This document shows, in pieces, positions 34,560-42,020 of a stretch of 64,000 nt of DNA (position 1 is the first letter of the stretch; every line of letters starts with the position of its first letter). A program made the translations under genes and the position numbers. The notes under the pieces are model-generated. The model was not told the DNA's origin and made no database searches. It saw nothing but the letters and a program-made list of their open reading frames with translations. Origin of the DNA: Streptomyces sp. SS1-1 (lineage in GTDB: Bacteria; Actinomycetota; Actinomycetes; Streptomycetales; Streptomycetaceae); assembly GCF_008973465.1 (NCBI RefSeq), contig NZ_WBXN01000004.1:620001-684000 (forward strand), read 5' to 3'.

Positions 34560-34930
34560 GCCGGTGCCTCCCCTTCCCCCGGTTCCCCGGACGTGGTGCG
34601 GGCGGTGTACCTGATGGCCTCGCACGCGTCGAGGGTGACGAGCCCCTCGGTGACGATGTCGTCGAGCTGCGGCAGGAAGGCGCGGACGCGTTCCTCGGTG
34701 TCGACGATCACGACGGCCACCGGCAGGTCCTCGCTGAGCGACAGCAGCCGCGAGGTGTGGATCATCGAGGAGGAGCCGAACCCCTCGATCCCGCGGAAGA
34801 CGCTGGCGCCGGCGAGACCGGCCCGGTGGGCCCGGTGCACGATCTCCGAGTACAGCGGGCGGTGGTGGCAGGTGTCGTGTTCACCGACGAGGACGGTCAG
34901 GCGCAGGGCTCGGCCGGCCGGTCCGGTCAT
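34556..34930 (-). CDS. DUF190 protein in the crcB operon
   Basis: A 124-aa cytoplasmic protein. [34 protein letters not shown] and [14 protein letters not shown] match DUF190, a PII-like alpha/beta fold found between paired crcB genes. No activity is established; regulation of the channel is likely. The start ATG 34930 overlaps the stop of the upstream crcB in an ATGA, and its own end overlaps the next start in a GTGA. Confidence 0.85.
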   Translation of the reverse strand: MTGPAGRALRLTVLVGEHDTCHHRPLYSEIVHRAHRAGLAGASVFRGIEGFGSSSMIHTSRLLSLSEDLPVAVVIVDTEERVRAFLPQLDDIVTEGLVTLDACEAIRYTARTTSGEPGEGEAPA

Positions 34931-35385
34931 GACGGCCTCCTCAGGGCGTGGCGGGTGGCCGTCGAGGCGAGCCAGACGGCGGTGAGCGCCGCGGCCAGGG
35001 TCGCGGCGAGGTAGGCGAGCGCGGTGCGCGGGTGCCCGTCGTCGACGAGGGTGCGGATGTCGACGGCGTAGGTGGAGAAGGTGGTGAAGCCGCCGAGCAC
35101 GCCGGTGCCGAAGAAGGGGCGCAGCAGACGGTGACCCGGCCATCTCTCGTGGATGAGGACCATGAAGACGCCGATCACGGCACAGCCGGTGACGTTGGCC
35201 CAGAAGGTCGCCCAGGGGAACGCGCCCGGCTCGGCGGGCAACGCCAGGGAGATCGCGTAGCGGGCGGTGGCGCCGAGGGCCCCGCCGAGCGCGACGACGG
35301 CGACGACCGGCACCTGGGCCCGCCAGGCCGGCGGCCGGGCGGCCCGCGCGGGGGCGCGCAGGGGGTCGGTGTCCTGGGTGGTCAT
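34927..35385 (-). CDS. crcB: Fluoride channel CrcB/FluC, first copy
   Basis: A 152-aa membrane protein with a longer cytoplasmic N-terminus than its partner. [14 protein letters not shown] (about 33-46), [17 protein letters not shown] and [11 protein letters not shown] are the FluC channel signatures. The ribosome site is AGGAG at 9-nt spacing. It is the first gene of the crcB-DUF190-crcB operon. I looked for the fluoride riboswitch in the 200-bp leader and did not recognise its conserved core. Confidence 0.93.
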   Translation of the reverse strand: MTTQDTDPLRAPARAARPPAWRAQVPVVAVVALGGALGATARYAISLALPAEPGAFPWATFWANVTGCAVIGVFMVLIHERWPGHRLLRPFFGTGVLGGFTTFSTYAVDIRTLVDDGHPRTALAYLAATLAAALTAVWLASTATRHALRRPS

Positions 35386-35583
35386 ACGGGTCGTCTCCTA
35401 CTCGCCTGGGCCCCGGCAGCGGGCCGCGCGGTTGCAAGTAGGGACCGTTGGCGGCGCACTGCCGCGGTTCGGGTACGGCGGGCCCCACCGCCGCGCCGCG
35501 AGGTGATCGCGGCCGGACACCAGGGTATCGGCCCCGCCGGTCACCCGTCTCGCGCACCGCTCACGGCGTACGGGCCCCGCCGC

Positions 35584-35871
35584 TCACCAGCCCTTTTCGA
35601 ACATGCGGGCCACCTCGGCGATGCGTACCTCGTCGCGCCGGTAGTGGGTGCGGCGCCGGACGCGCCGGGCGCGCAGCAGGCCGAGGCCGGCGAGGAGGGC
35701 GAGGTGGGTCTCGGCGACCTCGCGGGGGACGCCGAGCCGCGCGCCCACGGCGGCGGCGGTGACGCCGTCCTCGGCGGGGTCGCCGTGCCGCCGCGCGGGG
35801 AAGTGCGCGACCGGATCTCTCAGCCACTCCAGGATGGCGAGGCGCGTCTCGTCGACGGGAGTCCTCAGCAT
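35584..35871 (-). CDS. Winged-helix (ArsR-like) regulator
   Basis: A 95-aa helix-turn-helix protein. ETRLAILEWLRDP at the N-terminus and VTAAAVGARLGVPREVAETHL form the helix-turn-helix, followed by a wing of mixed Arg and Tyr (RRTHYRRD). It resembles ArsR-type regulators but has no metal cysteines. The start ATG 35871 has GGAGGGG; the in-frame extension to 36009 is not coding-like. Direct repeats at 35989 and 36012 upstream may be its operator. Confidence 0.78.
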   Translation of the reverse strand: MLRTPVDETRLAILEWLRDPVAHFPARRHGDPAEDGVTAAAVGARLGVPREVAETHLALLAGLGLLRARRVRRRTHYRRDEVRIAEVARMFEKGW

Positions 35872-36187
35872 GTCGTTCCCCTCCGTCCGGCCGGCCGCGG
35901 CGTGGCGCGTGCTTCCACTGTCCCGCAGGGCGCACCGCCGTGTCCGGGACTCAGGAGTCGTTGTCCGGTACCGAACGTCCTTGTACAGCACGGGAGTTCG
36001 TGTCCGCACACCACGGGAGTTCCGGACGCGGCGGCTGGGGGTGGTGGGGTCCGGCGGGCGGCCGGAAAAGGGAGGCGGGGTGTGGTGCCGGCAGCCGGTC
36101 AGGAATCGAGAAGCCGTCCGGTGCGGCGCGTCCTAGCGTGGGAGCACCGACGAGGGACGTCGGCACAGCTCACCGCAGGAGGACGCC
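35872..36187. other. 316-bp divergent intergenic region with a direct repeat
   Basis: No gene. The 11-nt direct repeat CACGGGAGTTC occurs at 35989-35999 and 36012-36022 (23-bp period). The ribosome site of the VOC gene is at the right end. Confidence 0.5.
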
Positions 36188-36538
36188 ATGACCGCCGGAG
36201 CCCGCACGATCATCTACCCCGTCAAGGACCTCGCCTCGGCGAAGGCCGTCTTCGGCGCGCTGCTGGGCGTGGAGCCGTATGTGGACGAGCCGTACTACGT
36301 CGGTTTCAAGGACGCCGGGCAGGACGTCGGCCTGGACCCCAACGGGCACGCGAAGGGCATGACCGGCCCGGTCCCCTACTGGCATGTGAGCGACATCCGG
36401 GCGGCCAGTGCCGCGCTGGTGGAGGCGGGCGCCGAGACGGTGGAGGACGTCCACGACGTCGGCGGCGGCCGGCTGATCGCCTCGCTGCGCGACGCCGACG
36501 GCAATCCCGTCGGACTGCTCCAGGATCCGACCGCCTGA
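36188..36538 (+). CDS. VOC/glyoxalase-fold protein
   Basis: A 116-aa single-domain vicinal-oxygen-chelate protein. IIYPVKDLASAKAVFGALLG at the N-terminus, PYWHVSDI with a metal-type histidine and the C-terminal DADGNPVGLLQD are family features. Such proteins can be glyoxalases, dioxygenases or antibiotic-binding proteins. AGGAGG lies 5 nt before ATG 36188. A MarR gene follows 90 bp downstream. Confidence 0.85.
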   Translation: MTAGARTIIYPVKDLASAKAVFGALLGVEPYVDEPYYVGFKDAGQDVGLDPNGHAKGMTGPVPYWHVSDIRAASAALVEAGAETVEDVHDVGGGRLIASLRDADGNPVGLLQDPTA

Positions 36539-36580
36539 TCGGCACCCGTCCGGAGGCGTTCGGGCGTCCCGTGCGCACGC

Positions 36581-36598
36581 ACTAGTTGCACGGTCAAC
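36581..36598. promoter_or_regulatory. Operator candidate upstream of a marR gene
   Basis: ACTAGTTGCAC (36581-36591), identical to part of the fadH palindrome, and the inverted repeat GTTG-N6-CAAC (36585-36598), centred on the expected -35 region. Confidence 0.5.
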
Positions 36599-36616
36599 AA
36601 ATGCTCCGAACGGTGC

Positions 36617-36622
36617 TACCGT
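36617..36622 (+). promoter_or_regulatory. Candidate -10 box of a leaderless marR transcript
   Basis: TACCGT, exactly 6 nt before ATG 36629, and no ribosome site. Confidence 0.45.
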
Positions 36623-36628
36623 GCGGGT

Positions 36629-37018
36629 ATGGCAGCGAACACGGCCGAGGCGGGGCTCGAGGAACGGTGGCGGGACATCCTGTCGGTGCACGCCCGGACG
36701 ATGTGCGAGATCGACCGCGTCCTGCATCCGCACGGACTGGGCGCCAGCGACTTCGAGGTGCTGGACATCCTCGTGTCCTCCGTCCCCGACACGGGCTCGG
36801 CCTGCCGGGTCCAGAACCTCGTGGGGCGGGTCCATCTGAGCCAGAGCGCGCTGTCCCGGCTCATCGGGCGCCTGGAGAAGGACGGCCTCGTCGAGCGTTC
36901 CGTCTGCGCGGAGGACCGGCGCGGCGTGTACGTCACCCTGACCCGTAAGGGGCGTGACCTGCACGCCGAGGTGCTGCCCCTGCAGCGTGCCGCACTGGCC
37001 CGGATGCTCGGCGCCTGA
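36629..37018 (+). CDS. MarR-family transcriptional regulator
   Basis: A 129-aa winged-helix protein. VGRVHLSQSALSRLIGRLEK is the helix-turn-helix and CAEDRRGVYVTLTRKG the wing. It is short for a MarR regulator. A leaderless start is suggested by TACCGT just upstream. The operator sequence ahead of it is shared with the fadH promoter at 15.6 kb, so it may regulate that gene at a distance. Confidence 0.87.
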   Translation: MAANTAEAGLEERWRDILSVHARTMCEIDRVLHPHGLGASDFEVLDILVSSVPDTGSACRVQNLVGRVHLSQSALSRLIGRLEKDGLVERSVCAEDRRGVYVTLTRKGRDLHAEVLPLQRAALARMLGA

Positions 37019-37054
37019 CCCGGCGAGCGGGCCGGCGCCGGGCCTCCGGCGTGT

Positions 37055-37456
37055 TCAGGGGCGGGCCAGCAGCGTGCGCACCCCTTCGGACGTGAGGGTC
37101 AGCGGGTGCTCGGACCCGGCGTCTATCGACAGGGCCAGTTCGTCCGCGGGCCACTGCGAGGCCAGCGCGCCGAGCGGCACCAGACGGTAGCGGGAGACGG
37201 TGGGCAGCAGCTCGGCCATCGCGGGCTCCGAGGTGAACACGGGGACCACGGGCTCGGCGCCCGAGCGTTCGATCACCGGGAGCGCCACGACACCGGGGTC
37301 CATGGCGTCGCCGTCACCGGCGTCGTCGGGCACGGGCACGAGGACGTCGCTGCTCGCCAGCGTGTCCATCGCCGCCCGGTCCTCGGTGTTGTCGGCCAGC
37401 GCGTCCAGCGCGCGCCTGGCCGGTGTGGCGGAGTTGTCGTGCGCGGGTGTGTTCAT
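37055..37456 (-). CDS. SseB-like hypothetical protein
   Basis: A 133-aa protein. The region DTLASSDVLVPVPDD at the N-terminus and VVPVFTSEPAMAELLP in the middle match the SseB N-terminal domain found in many Streptomyces proteins of unknown function. The start ATG 37456 has AGGGGAT upstream. No signal peptide. Function not assigned. Confidence 0.75.
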   Translation of the reverse strand: MNTPAHDNSATPARRALDALADNTEDRAAMDTLASSDVLVPVPDDAGDGDAMDPGVVALPVIERSGAEPVVPVFTSEPAMAELLPTVSRYRLVPLGALASQWPADELALSIDAGSEHPLTLTSEGVRTLLARP

Positions 37457-37653
37457 GGCGAATCCCCTGGTAGCGGCGGTCGTACAACCCGCCAAGGGCA
37501 TGGTTCGGCCTCGGCGCGGTCCTGCCCGCCTACCCGATCCGGAGTGCCGCATTCCTACGCGGGCGGCGCGGCGCTGAGGGCGGCGCGGAACGGTCGTAGC
37601 CTGAAGGCACGGGCACGGCGGAGGTCCGGTCCTCGCGGGTGCGGGAGGCGGCT

Positions 37654-39126
37654 ATGCGGTACGACGACCGCCGGACGGCCGGACGGCTCCTCGCCGGGGA
37701 GCTGGCGGAGCTTCCGGAGCTGCGGGGCCGCGACACCGTGGTCCTGGGCCTGCCGCGCGGCGGGGTGCCGGTGGCGGCGGAGGTCGCCCGGAGCCTGGGC
37801 GCGCCCCTCGACGTGCTGGTGGTGCGCAAGCTGGGGGTGCCCGGCCGGCCGGAGTGGGCGTTCGGGGCGATCGGCGAGCACGGCGTCCGGGTCCTCAACC
37901 AGGACGTGATGGCCGCGGCCGGGATCACGTCGTCCGCCCTGAAGTCGGTCGAGGCGGCCGAACGCGCGGAGCTGGAGCGGCGGGTGCGCGCCTACCGGCG
38001 GGAGCGGAAGCCGGTACCGGTGGCGGGCCGTACGGCCGTGGTGGTGGACGACGGACTCGCCACCGGCGCCACCGCCGAGGCCGCCTGCCGGGTGGTACGC
38101 GGTCAGGGCGCGGCCCGGGTCGTCCTCGCGGTGCCCGTGGCGCCCGAGCGTTCGGTGGCCCGGCTGCGGCAGGTGGCCGACGCGGTCGTGTGCCCGAGCA
38201 CGCCCTGGGACTTCGGCTCGGTGGGCGCCTGGTACCGGGACTTCGCCCAGGTCCCGGACGCGGAGGTCGTCTTTCTGCTCGCGCGGACCGGGGGGCCGGA
38301 CCCGCCCGCCGGGGACGGCACACCTGGGACGGCCACCGCGGTGGACCGGGAGGTACAGGCGTCGGCCACGGGAACCACGGCAGACCCCGAGGGACAGGCG
38401 CCGGCCACGGGAACCGGGGCGTCCGACCCACCCGCCGAAGACGACTCACCCGCGACCGCCGCCACGGTGGACCGCGAGGTACGGGTGCCGGCGGCAGGGG
38501 CGCACCTCGGCGCACAGCTCGTGGTGCCGGACGGGGCCACGGTGGCGGTGGCCTTCGCGCACGGCAGCGGCAGCGGGCGGCACAGCCCGCGCAACCGGTA
38601 CGTGGCGGCGGCGCTGCACCGGGCGGGCCTGGCCACCCTGCTGCTCGACCTGCTCACCGACGCCGAGGCGCACGACCGGCACAACGTGTTCGACATCCTG
38701 CTGCTGGCGCGGCGGCTGCACGCCGCGTCCGTGTGGCTGCGCGCGGAGACCGGTCTGCCCGTCGCCTACTTCGGCGCCAGCACCGGGGCGGCGGCCGCGC
38801 TGGAGGCCGCCGCGCTGTCCGGTTCCGGTATCCGCTCGGTCGTCTCGCGGGGCGGCCGGCCCGACCTCGCGACTCCGGCGGCGCTGACCCGGCTGCGCGC
38901 GCCGACGCTGCTCATCGTCGGCGGCCGGGACCGCCGGGTGCTCAGCCTGAACCGGCTGGCGGCGGACCGGATGCACTGCGAGCACCGGATCGCCGTCGTC
39001 CCGGGCGCCACCCATCTCTTCGAGGAGCCCGGCGCCCTGCGCACGGTGGCCGAGCTGGCCCGCGACTGGTTCGCCGGGCACATGGGCCGGCCGGCCACGG
39101 GGGCCTCGCCGCGCCGCCCGGCCTGA
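37654..39126 (+). CDS. Phosphoribosyltransferase-alpha/beta hydrolase fusion protein
   Basis: A 490-aa two-domain protein. The N-terminal half (about 1-210) is a type I phosphoribosyltransferase with GLPRGGVPVA and the PRPP loop VVVDDGLATGATA. The C-terminal half (about 275-480) is a dienelactone-hydrolase-like alpha/beta hydrolase with HGSGSGRHSPRN, the nucleophile elbow YFGASTGAAAA and a late histidine in PGATHLFEEP. They are joined by a Pro/Ala-rich linker of roughly 65 residues that contains an imperfect duplication ending in VDREV. The start ATG 37654 has GGGAGG; GTG 37639 is in frame. Function is not established. Confidence 0.88.
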   Translation: MRYDDRRTAGRLLAGELAELPELRGRDTVVLGLPRGGVPVAAEVARSLGAPLDVLVVRKLGVPGRPEWAFGAIGEHGVRVLNQDVMAAAGITSSALKSVEAAERAELERRVRAYRRERKPVPVAGRTAVVVDDGLATGATAEAACRVVRGQGAARVVLAVPVAPERSVARLRQVADAVVCPSTPWDFGSVGAWYRDFAQVPDAEVVFLLARTGGPDPPAGDGTPGTATAVDREVQASATGTTADPEGQAPATGTGASDPPAEDDSPATAATVDREVRVPAAGAHLGAQLVVPDGATVAVAFAHGSGSGRHSPRNRYVAAALHRAGLATLLLDLLTDAEAHDRHNVFDILLLARRLHAASVWLRAETGLPVAYFGASTGAAAALEAAALSGSGIRSVVSRGGRPDLATPAALTRLRAPTLLIVGGRDRRVLSLNRLAADRMHCEHRIAVVPGATHLFEEPGALRTVAELARDWFAGHMGRPATGASPRRPA

Positions 39127-39190
39127 GGGGTGCGGCTGCTTTCGGCCGCCCGGGGACGGGCCTTCGCCATCCTCCCCCGGCGTGGAGATT

Positions 39191-39215
39191 GAGTGTTGAA
39201 CTTACGCCTACACTC
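39191..39215. promoter_or_regulatory. Inverted repeat at the promoter of the peptidoglycan-binding protein gene
   Basis: GAGTGT (39191-39196) and ACACTC (39210-39215) with a 13-bp spacer; the right arm overlaps a TACACT -10-like box (39209-39214). Confidence 0.35.
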
Positions 39216-39243
39216 TGGGGCTCGTATGGAGAAGGACCCCCAC

Positions 39244-40155
39244 GTGAGCGAACCCGACCGTCTCGTCTGCCCGGCCTGCGGTGCCGCACGGGCGCCCGAC
39301 GGCACCCCCGCCTGCGACTGCGCGGACCGGGCGGCCGAGGCCCGGCGCGAGGTGCGCACGGCGGAGGTGGCGGCCGCGGAGGACTTCGATCCGGTGCGGA
39401 TCCGTCCGTTCGTGGGTCTGGACGAGGCGGACGACGGCGGTGCGGACACGCCGCCCCTGGCCGGGGAGCTGCCGACCGGGAGTCCGGCTCTCCCCTCCCC
39501 CACCGCCGACGAGGAGTCACCGGCCGCCCCGGAGCGGCCGCGCCGCCGGCGCGCCCCGCTGATCGCCGGGGCCGGTGCCCTGCTGGCGGTGGCGGTGACG
39601 GGCGCGTCGTTCGGCGGTCTGTTCGGCTACGACGGCCCGGAGCGCGGCGGCGCCGCCGACGGCGGCCTGCGGGCCCCCCTCCCCGACGCCACGTCGTCCG
39701 GGGCCGGGGCGGGGTCCGGGTCCGGGTCCGGGAGCAGCGCCACCGCAGGAGCGCCCTCCGCCACCGCCTCCCCGGCATCGTCCGGGCCGTCCGGGGGCGC
39801 GCCCTCGGCCACCCGGTCCACCGGCGTCTCCCCCACGCCGACGGAAGGGTCCGGCACCCCGCCGGCGGGCCCGTCCGGCACGGCCCCGTCAGGCGGCCAG
39901 GCCCCTTCCCCGACCGGACAGTCGGGGGACCCGCCGGTCCTCCGCCCGGGCGACCGGGGCCCCGAGGTCGTCGAACTCCAGCTCCGCCTGCGCCGGACCG
40001 GCCTCTACGCGGGCGAGGCCGACGGCCTGTACGGCGGGTCCGTCGAGAGCGCGGTGCGCGCCTACCAGTTGACCCGGGTCGTCCTCGACGACGAGTCCGG
40101 CGTCTACGGGCCCCCGACACGCGCCGCGCTGGAGTCCGAGACGCCGGAGCCCTGA
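39244..40155 (+). CDS. Membrane protein with C-terminal peptidoglycan-binding domain
   Basis: A 303-aa protein. The N-terminus has a zinc-ribbon-like pair (CPACG...CDCAD, residues 8-24), then an acidic stretch, a transmembrane helix at about 103-125 (LIAGAGALLAVAVTGASFG), a low-complexity Ser/Gly/Pro/Thr linker to about 230, and a PG_binding_1 domain (about 235-298, LRPGDRGPEVVELQ...). The helix and linker would span the cell wall side. The start GTG 39244 has AAGGA upstream; ATG 39226 is in frame 6 codons earlier. The zinc ribbon is cytoplasmic. Confidence 0.78.
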   Translation: MSEPDRLVCPACGAARAPDGTPACDCADRAAEARREVRTAEVAAAEDFDPVRIRPFVGLDEADDGGADTPPLAGELPTGSPALPSPTADEESPAAPERPRRRRAPLIAGAGALLAVAVTGASFGGLFGYDGPERGGAADGGLRAPLPDATSSGAGAGSGSGSGSSATAGAPSATASPASSGPSGGAPSATRSTGVSPTPTEGSGTPPAGPSGTAPSGGQAPSPTGQSGDPPVLRPGDRGPEVVELQLRLRRTGLYAGEADGLYGGSVESAVRAYQLTRVVLDDESGVYGPPTRAALESETPEP

Positions 40156-40180
40156 GGGGCGCCGCCGCGCCGGACGGCCG

Positions 40181-40873
40181 TCAGCCGAGGCGCTCGACCA
40201 GCTCTGCGGCGAGGGGCGCCGAGGACGCCGGGTTCTGGCCGGTGACCAGGTTGCGGTCGGTGACGACGTGCGGGGCCCACGGCTCGCCCGCGTCGACCTC
40301 GATGCCCGCCTCGGTGAGCCGGTCGTGGAGGAGCCAGGTGAGCCGGGCGGCGAGGCCGCCCTGGGTCTCCTCCTCGTTGGTGAACCCGGCCACCCGGTAG
40401 CCGGCGAAGGCGTTGCCGCCGTCACCGGTGGCGGCGAGCAGCGCGGCCGGGCCGTGGCAGACGACGCCGAGCGGCTTGCCGGAGCGCAGCGCGCGGATGA
40501 GCAGGTCGCCGGAGGCGGCGTCGGTGGCCAGGTCCTCCATGGGACCGTGGCCGCCGGGGTAGAACACGGCGGCGTAGTCGTCGAGGCGCACGTCCTCGAG
40601 GCGCAGCGGCGCGTCGAGTTCGGTCATGGAGGCGAGTACGGCGGCGACGCGGTCCGCGCCCTCCTGGCCGCCGTTGTACTCGGGCGCGAGGCTCGCCTTG
40701 TCGACGGGCGGCACGACACCGCCCGGCGTGGCGACGGTGATCTCGTGGCCCGCGGCCCTGAACGCCTCGTAGGGGGCGACGGCCTCCTCGGCCCAGAAGC
40801 CGGTGGGGTGCTCGGTGCCGTCGGCGAGCGTCAGGTGGTCGGCGCCGGTCATCACGAAAAGGATCTTCGACAT
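40181..40873 (-). CDS. DJ-1/PfpI family protein, paralogue of the gene at 4138
   Basis: A 230-aa protein of the same branch as 4138-4830, with the elbow VVCHGPAALL (Cys139, His140), the acidic WAEE at 28-30 and PGGHGPMEDL. It starts at ATG 40873 with GAGAGAGC-rich upstream. It is divergent from a LysR gene; the 119-bp gap holds ATTCGAAT and an imperfect repeat, and the LysR protein probably controls it. Likely a glyoxalase/deglycase-type stress protein. Confidence 0.85.
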   Translation of the reverse strand: MSKILFVMTGADHLTLADGTEHPTGFWAEEAVAPYEAFRAAGHEITVATPGGVVPPVDKASLAPEYNGGQEGADRVAAVLASMTELDAPLRLEDVRLDDYAAVFYPGGHGPMEDLATDAASGDLLIRALRSGKPLGVVCHGPAALLAATGDGGNAFAGYRVAGFTNEEETQGGLAARLTWLLHDRLTEAGIEVDAGEPWAPHVVTDRNLVTGQNPASSAPLAAELVERLG

Positions 40874-40992
40874 GGGAGCTCTCTCGGGAGACGGAGTTGC
40901 TGGTCACCGGGCGGCGGGGCGACGGGCCGTCCCTGTCCGGCGTCGTCGACCGTACGCGCGCCCACCCATTCGAATCCAATAGGCTTGTCCAT

Positions 40993-41970
40993 ATGAGCCA
41001 TAGGGATTCCGATGCCAGTCCGGCCGGTGGGGAGGAGGCGGTACGGGTCCCGCCGGGTTCCTCGGCGCCGGTGGACCTGAACCTGCTGAGAACCTTTCTC
41101 GCGGTGTACCGCACCGGGTCCTTCACGGCCGCCGCCCGGCTGCTGGCCCTGTCCCAGCCGACGGTCACCGCGCAGATCCGCACCCTGGAGCGGCAACTGG
41201 GCCGGGAGCTGTTCCAGCGTCTGGCGCGCGGGGTGGCCCCGGTGCCGTACGCGGACGAGCTGGCCGCCCGGATCGTGGAACCGCTGGACGCGCTGGCCGG
41301 GGTCGTCGGGCCGGGCGGCGCGGACGACGGTCACCCGGCGGAGCCGGTGCACCTGGCCGGTCCGGCCGAGCTGCTGACCCGCCGGGTGATGCCGGCCCTC
41401 GCGCCCCTGGTCGACTGGGGGGTGCGGCTGCGGGTGACGCCGGGGCTGACCGAGCCGCTCCTCACGGACCTGCGGGCGGGGCGCTACGACCTGGTGATCG
41501 CGACGTACCGGCCGCGCGGGCGCGCCCTGGCGTCGGTGCCCCTCATGGACGAGGAGTTCGTGCTGGTCGCCTCGCCCGGCTGGGCCGAGCGGACGGGCGG
41601 TCCCGCCCGGCTCGCGGCGGACGGCCCGGCCGCCCTGAACGGGGTTCCGCTGGTCGCCTACGCCGAGGACGTGCCAATCGTCCGCCGTTACTGGCGTCAT
41701 GTCTTCGGCCGCCGGCTCACCCGGCAGCCGGCCGTGACGATGCCGGATCTGAACGCGGTCACGGCGGCGGTCGCGGGCGGGGCGGGGTTCAGCGTGCTCC
41801 CCCGCTATCTGTGCGCCGCCGAGCTGGCCTCCGGCGCGCTGACGCTGCTGCACGACCCGGACGACCCGCCGATCAACACCGGTTTCCTCGTCCAGCGTCC
41901 GGGGTCCTCCGGGAACCCCCATGTGGCCGTGGTCCGCGACCATCTGCTGGAGATCGCCGGGGCGTGGTGA
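40993..41970 (+). CDS. LysR-family transcriptional regulator
   Basis: A 325-aa LysR regulator. The helix-turn-helix is TAAARLLALSQPTVTAQIRTLE (about residues 40-61), followed by the effector-binding domain. The N-terminus carries a 25-residue extension. The start ATG 40993 is used rather than the upstream in-frame codon at 40897. It is divergent from a DJ-1-like gene and converges on the collagenase gene across a strong terminator. Confidence 0.88.
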   Translation: MSHRDSDASPAGGEEAVRVPPGSSAPVDLNLLRTFLAVYRTGSFTAAARLLALSQPTVTAQIRTLERQLGRELFQRLARGVAPVPYADELAARIVEPLDALAGVVGPGGADDGHPAEPVHLAGPAELLTRRVMPALAPLVDWGVRLRVTPGLTEPLLTDLRAGRYDLVIATYRPRGRALASVPLMDEEFVLVASPGWAERTGGPARLAADGPAALNGVPLVAYAEDVPIVRRYWRHVFGRRLTRQPAVTMPDLNAVTAAVAGGAGFSVLPRYLCAAELASGALTLLHDPDDPPINTGFLVQRPGSSGNPHVAVVRDHLLEIAGAW

Positions 41971-41972
41971 GT

Positions 41973-42013
41973 TCCGTGGCCGCACGGGGGGGGGCGCCCC
42001 GTGCGGCCACGGA
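41973..42013. terminator. Strong bidirectional terminator
   Basis: A perfect 17-bp stem (41973-41989 with 41997-42013) and a 7-nt loop between convergent LysR and collagenase genes. Confidence 0.85.
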
Positions 42014-42020
42014 CCGGGAC

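Noticed and set aside
35386..35583. Fluoride riboswitch in the crcB leader
   Set aside because: I looked for the conserved core on the minus strand and did not find it; only G/C-rich repeats are present.
38290..38500. Internal repeats of the PRTase-hydrolase linker as a CRISPR or mobile-element signature
   Set aside because: The repeats are in frame, imperfect and within one coding sequence, so they are a protein linker duplication.
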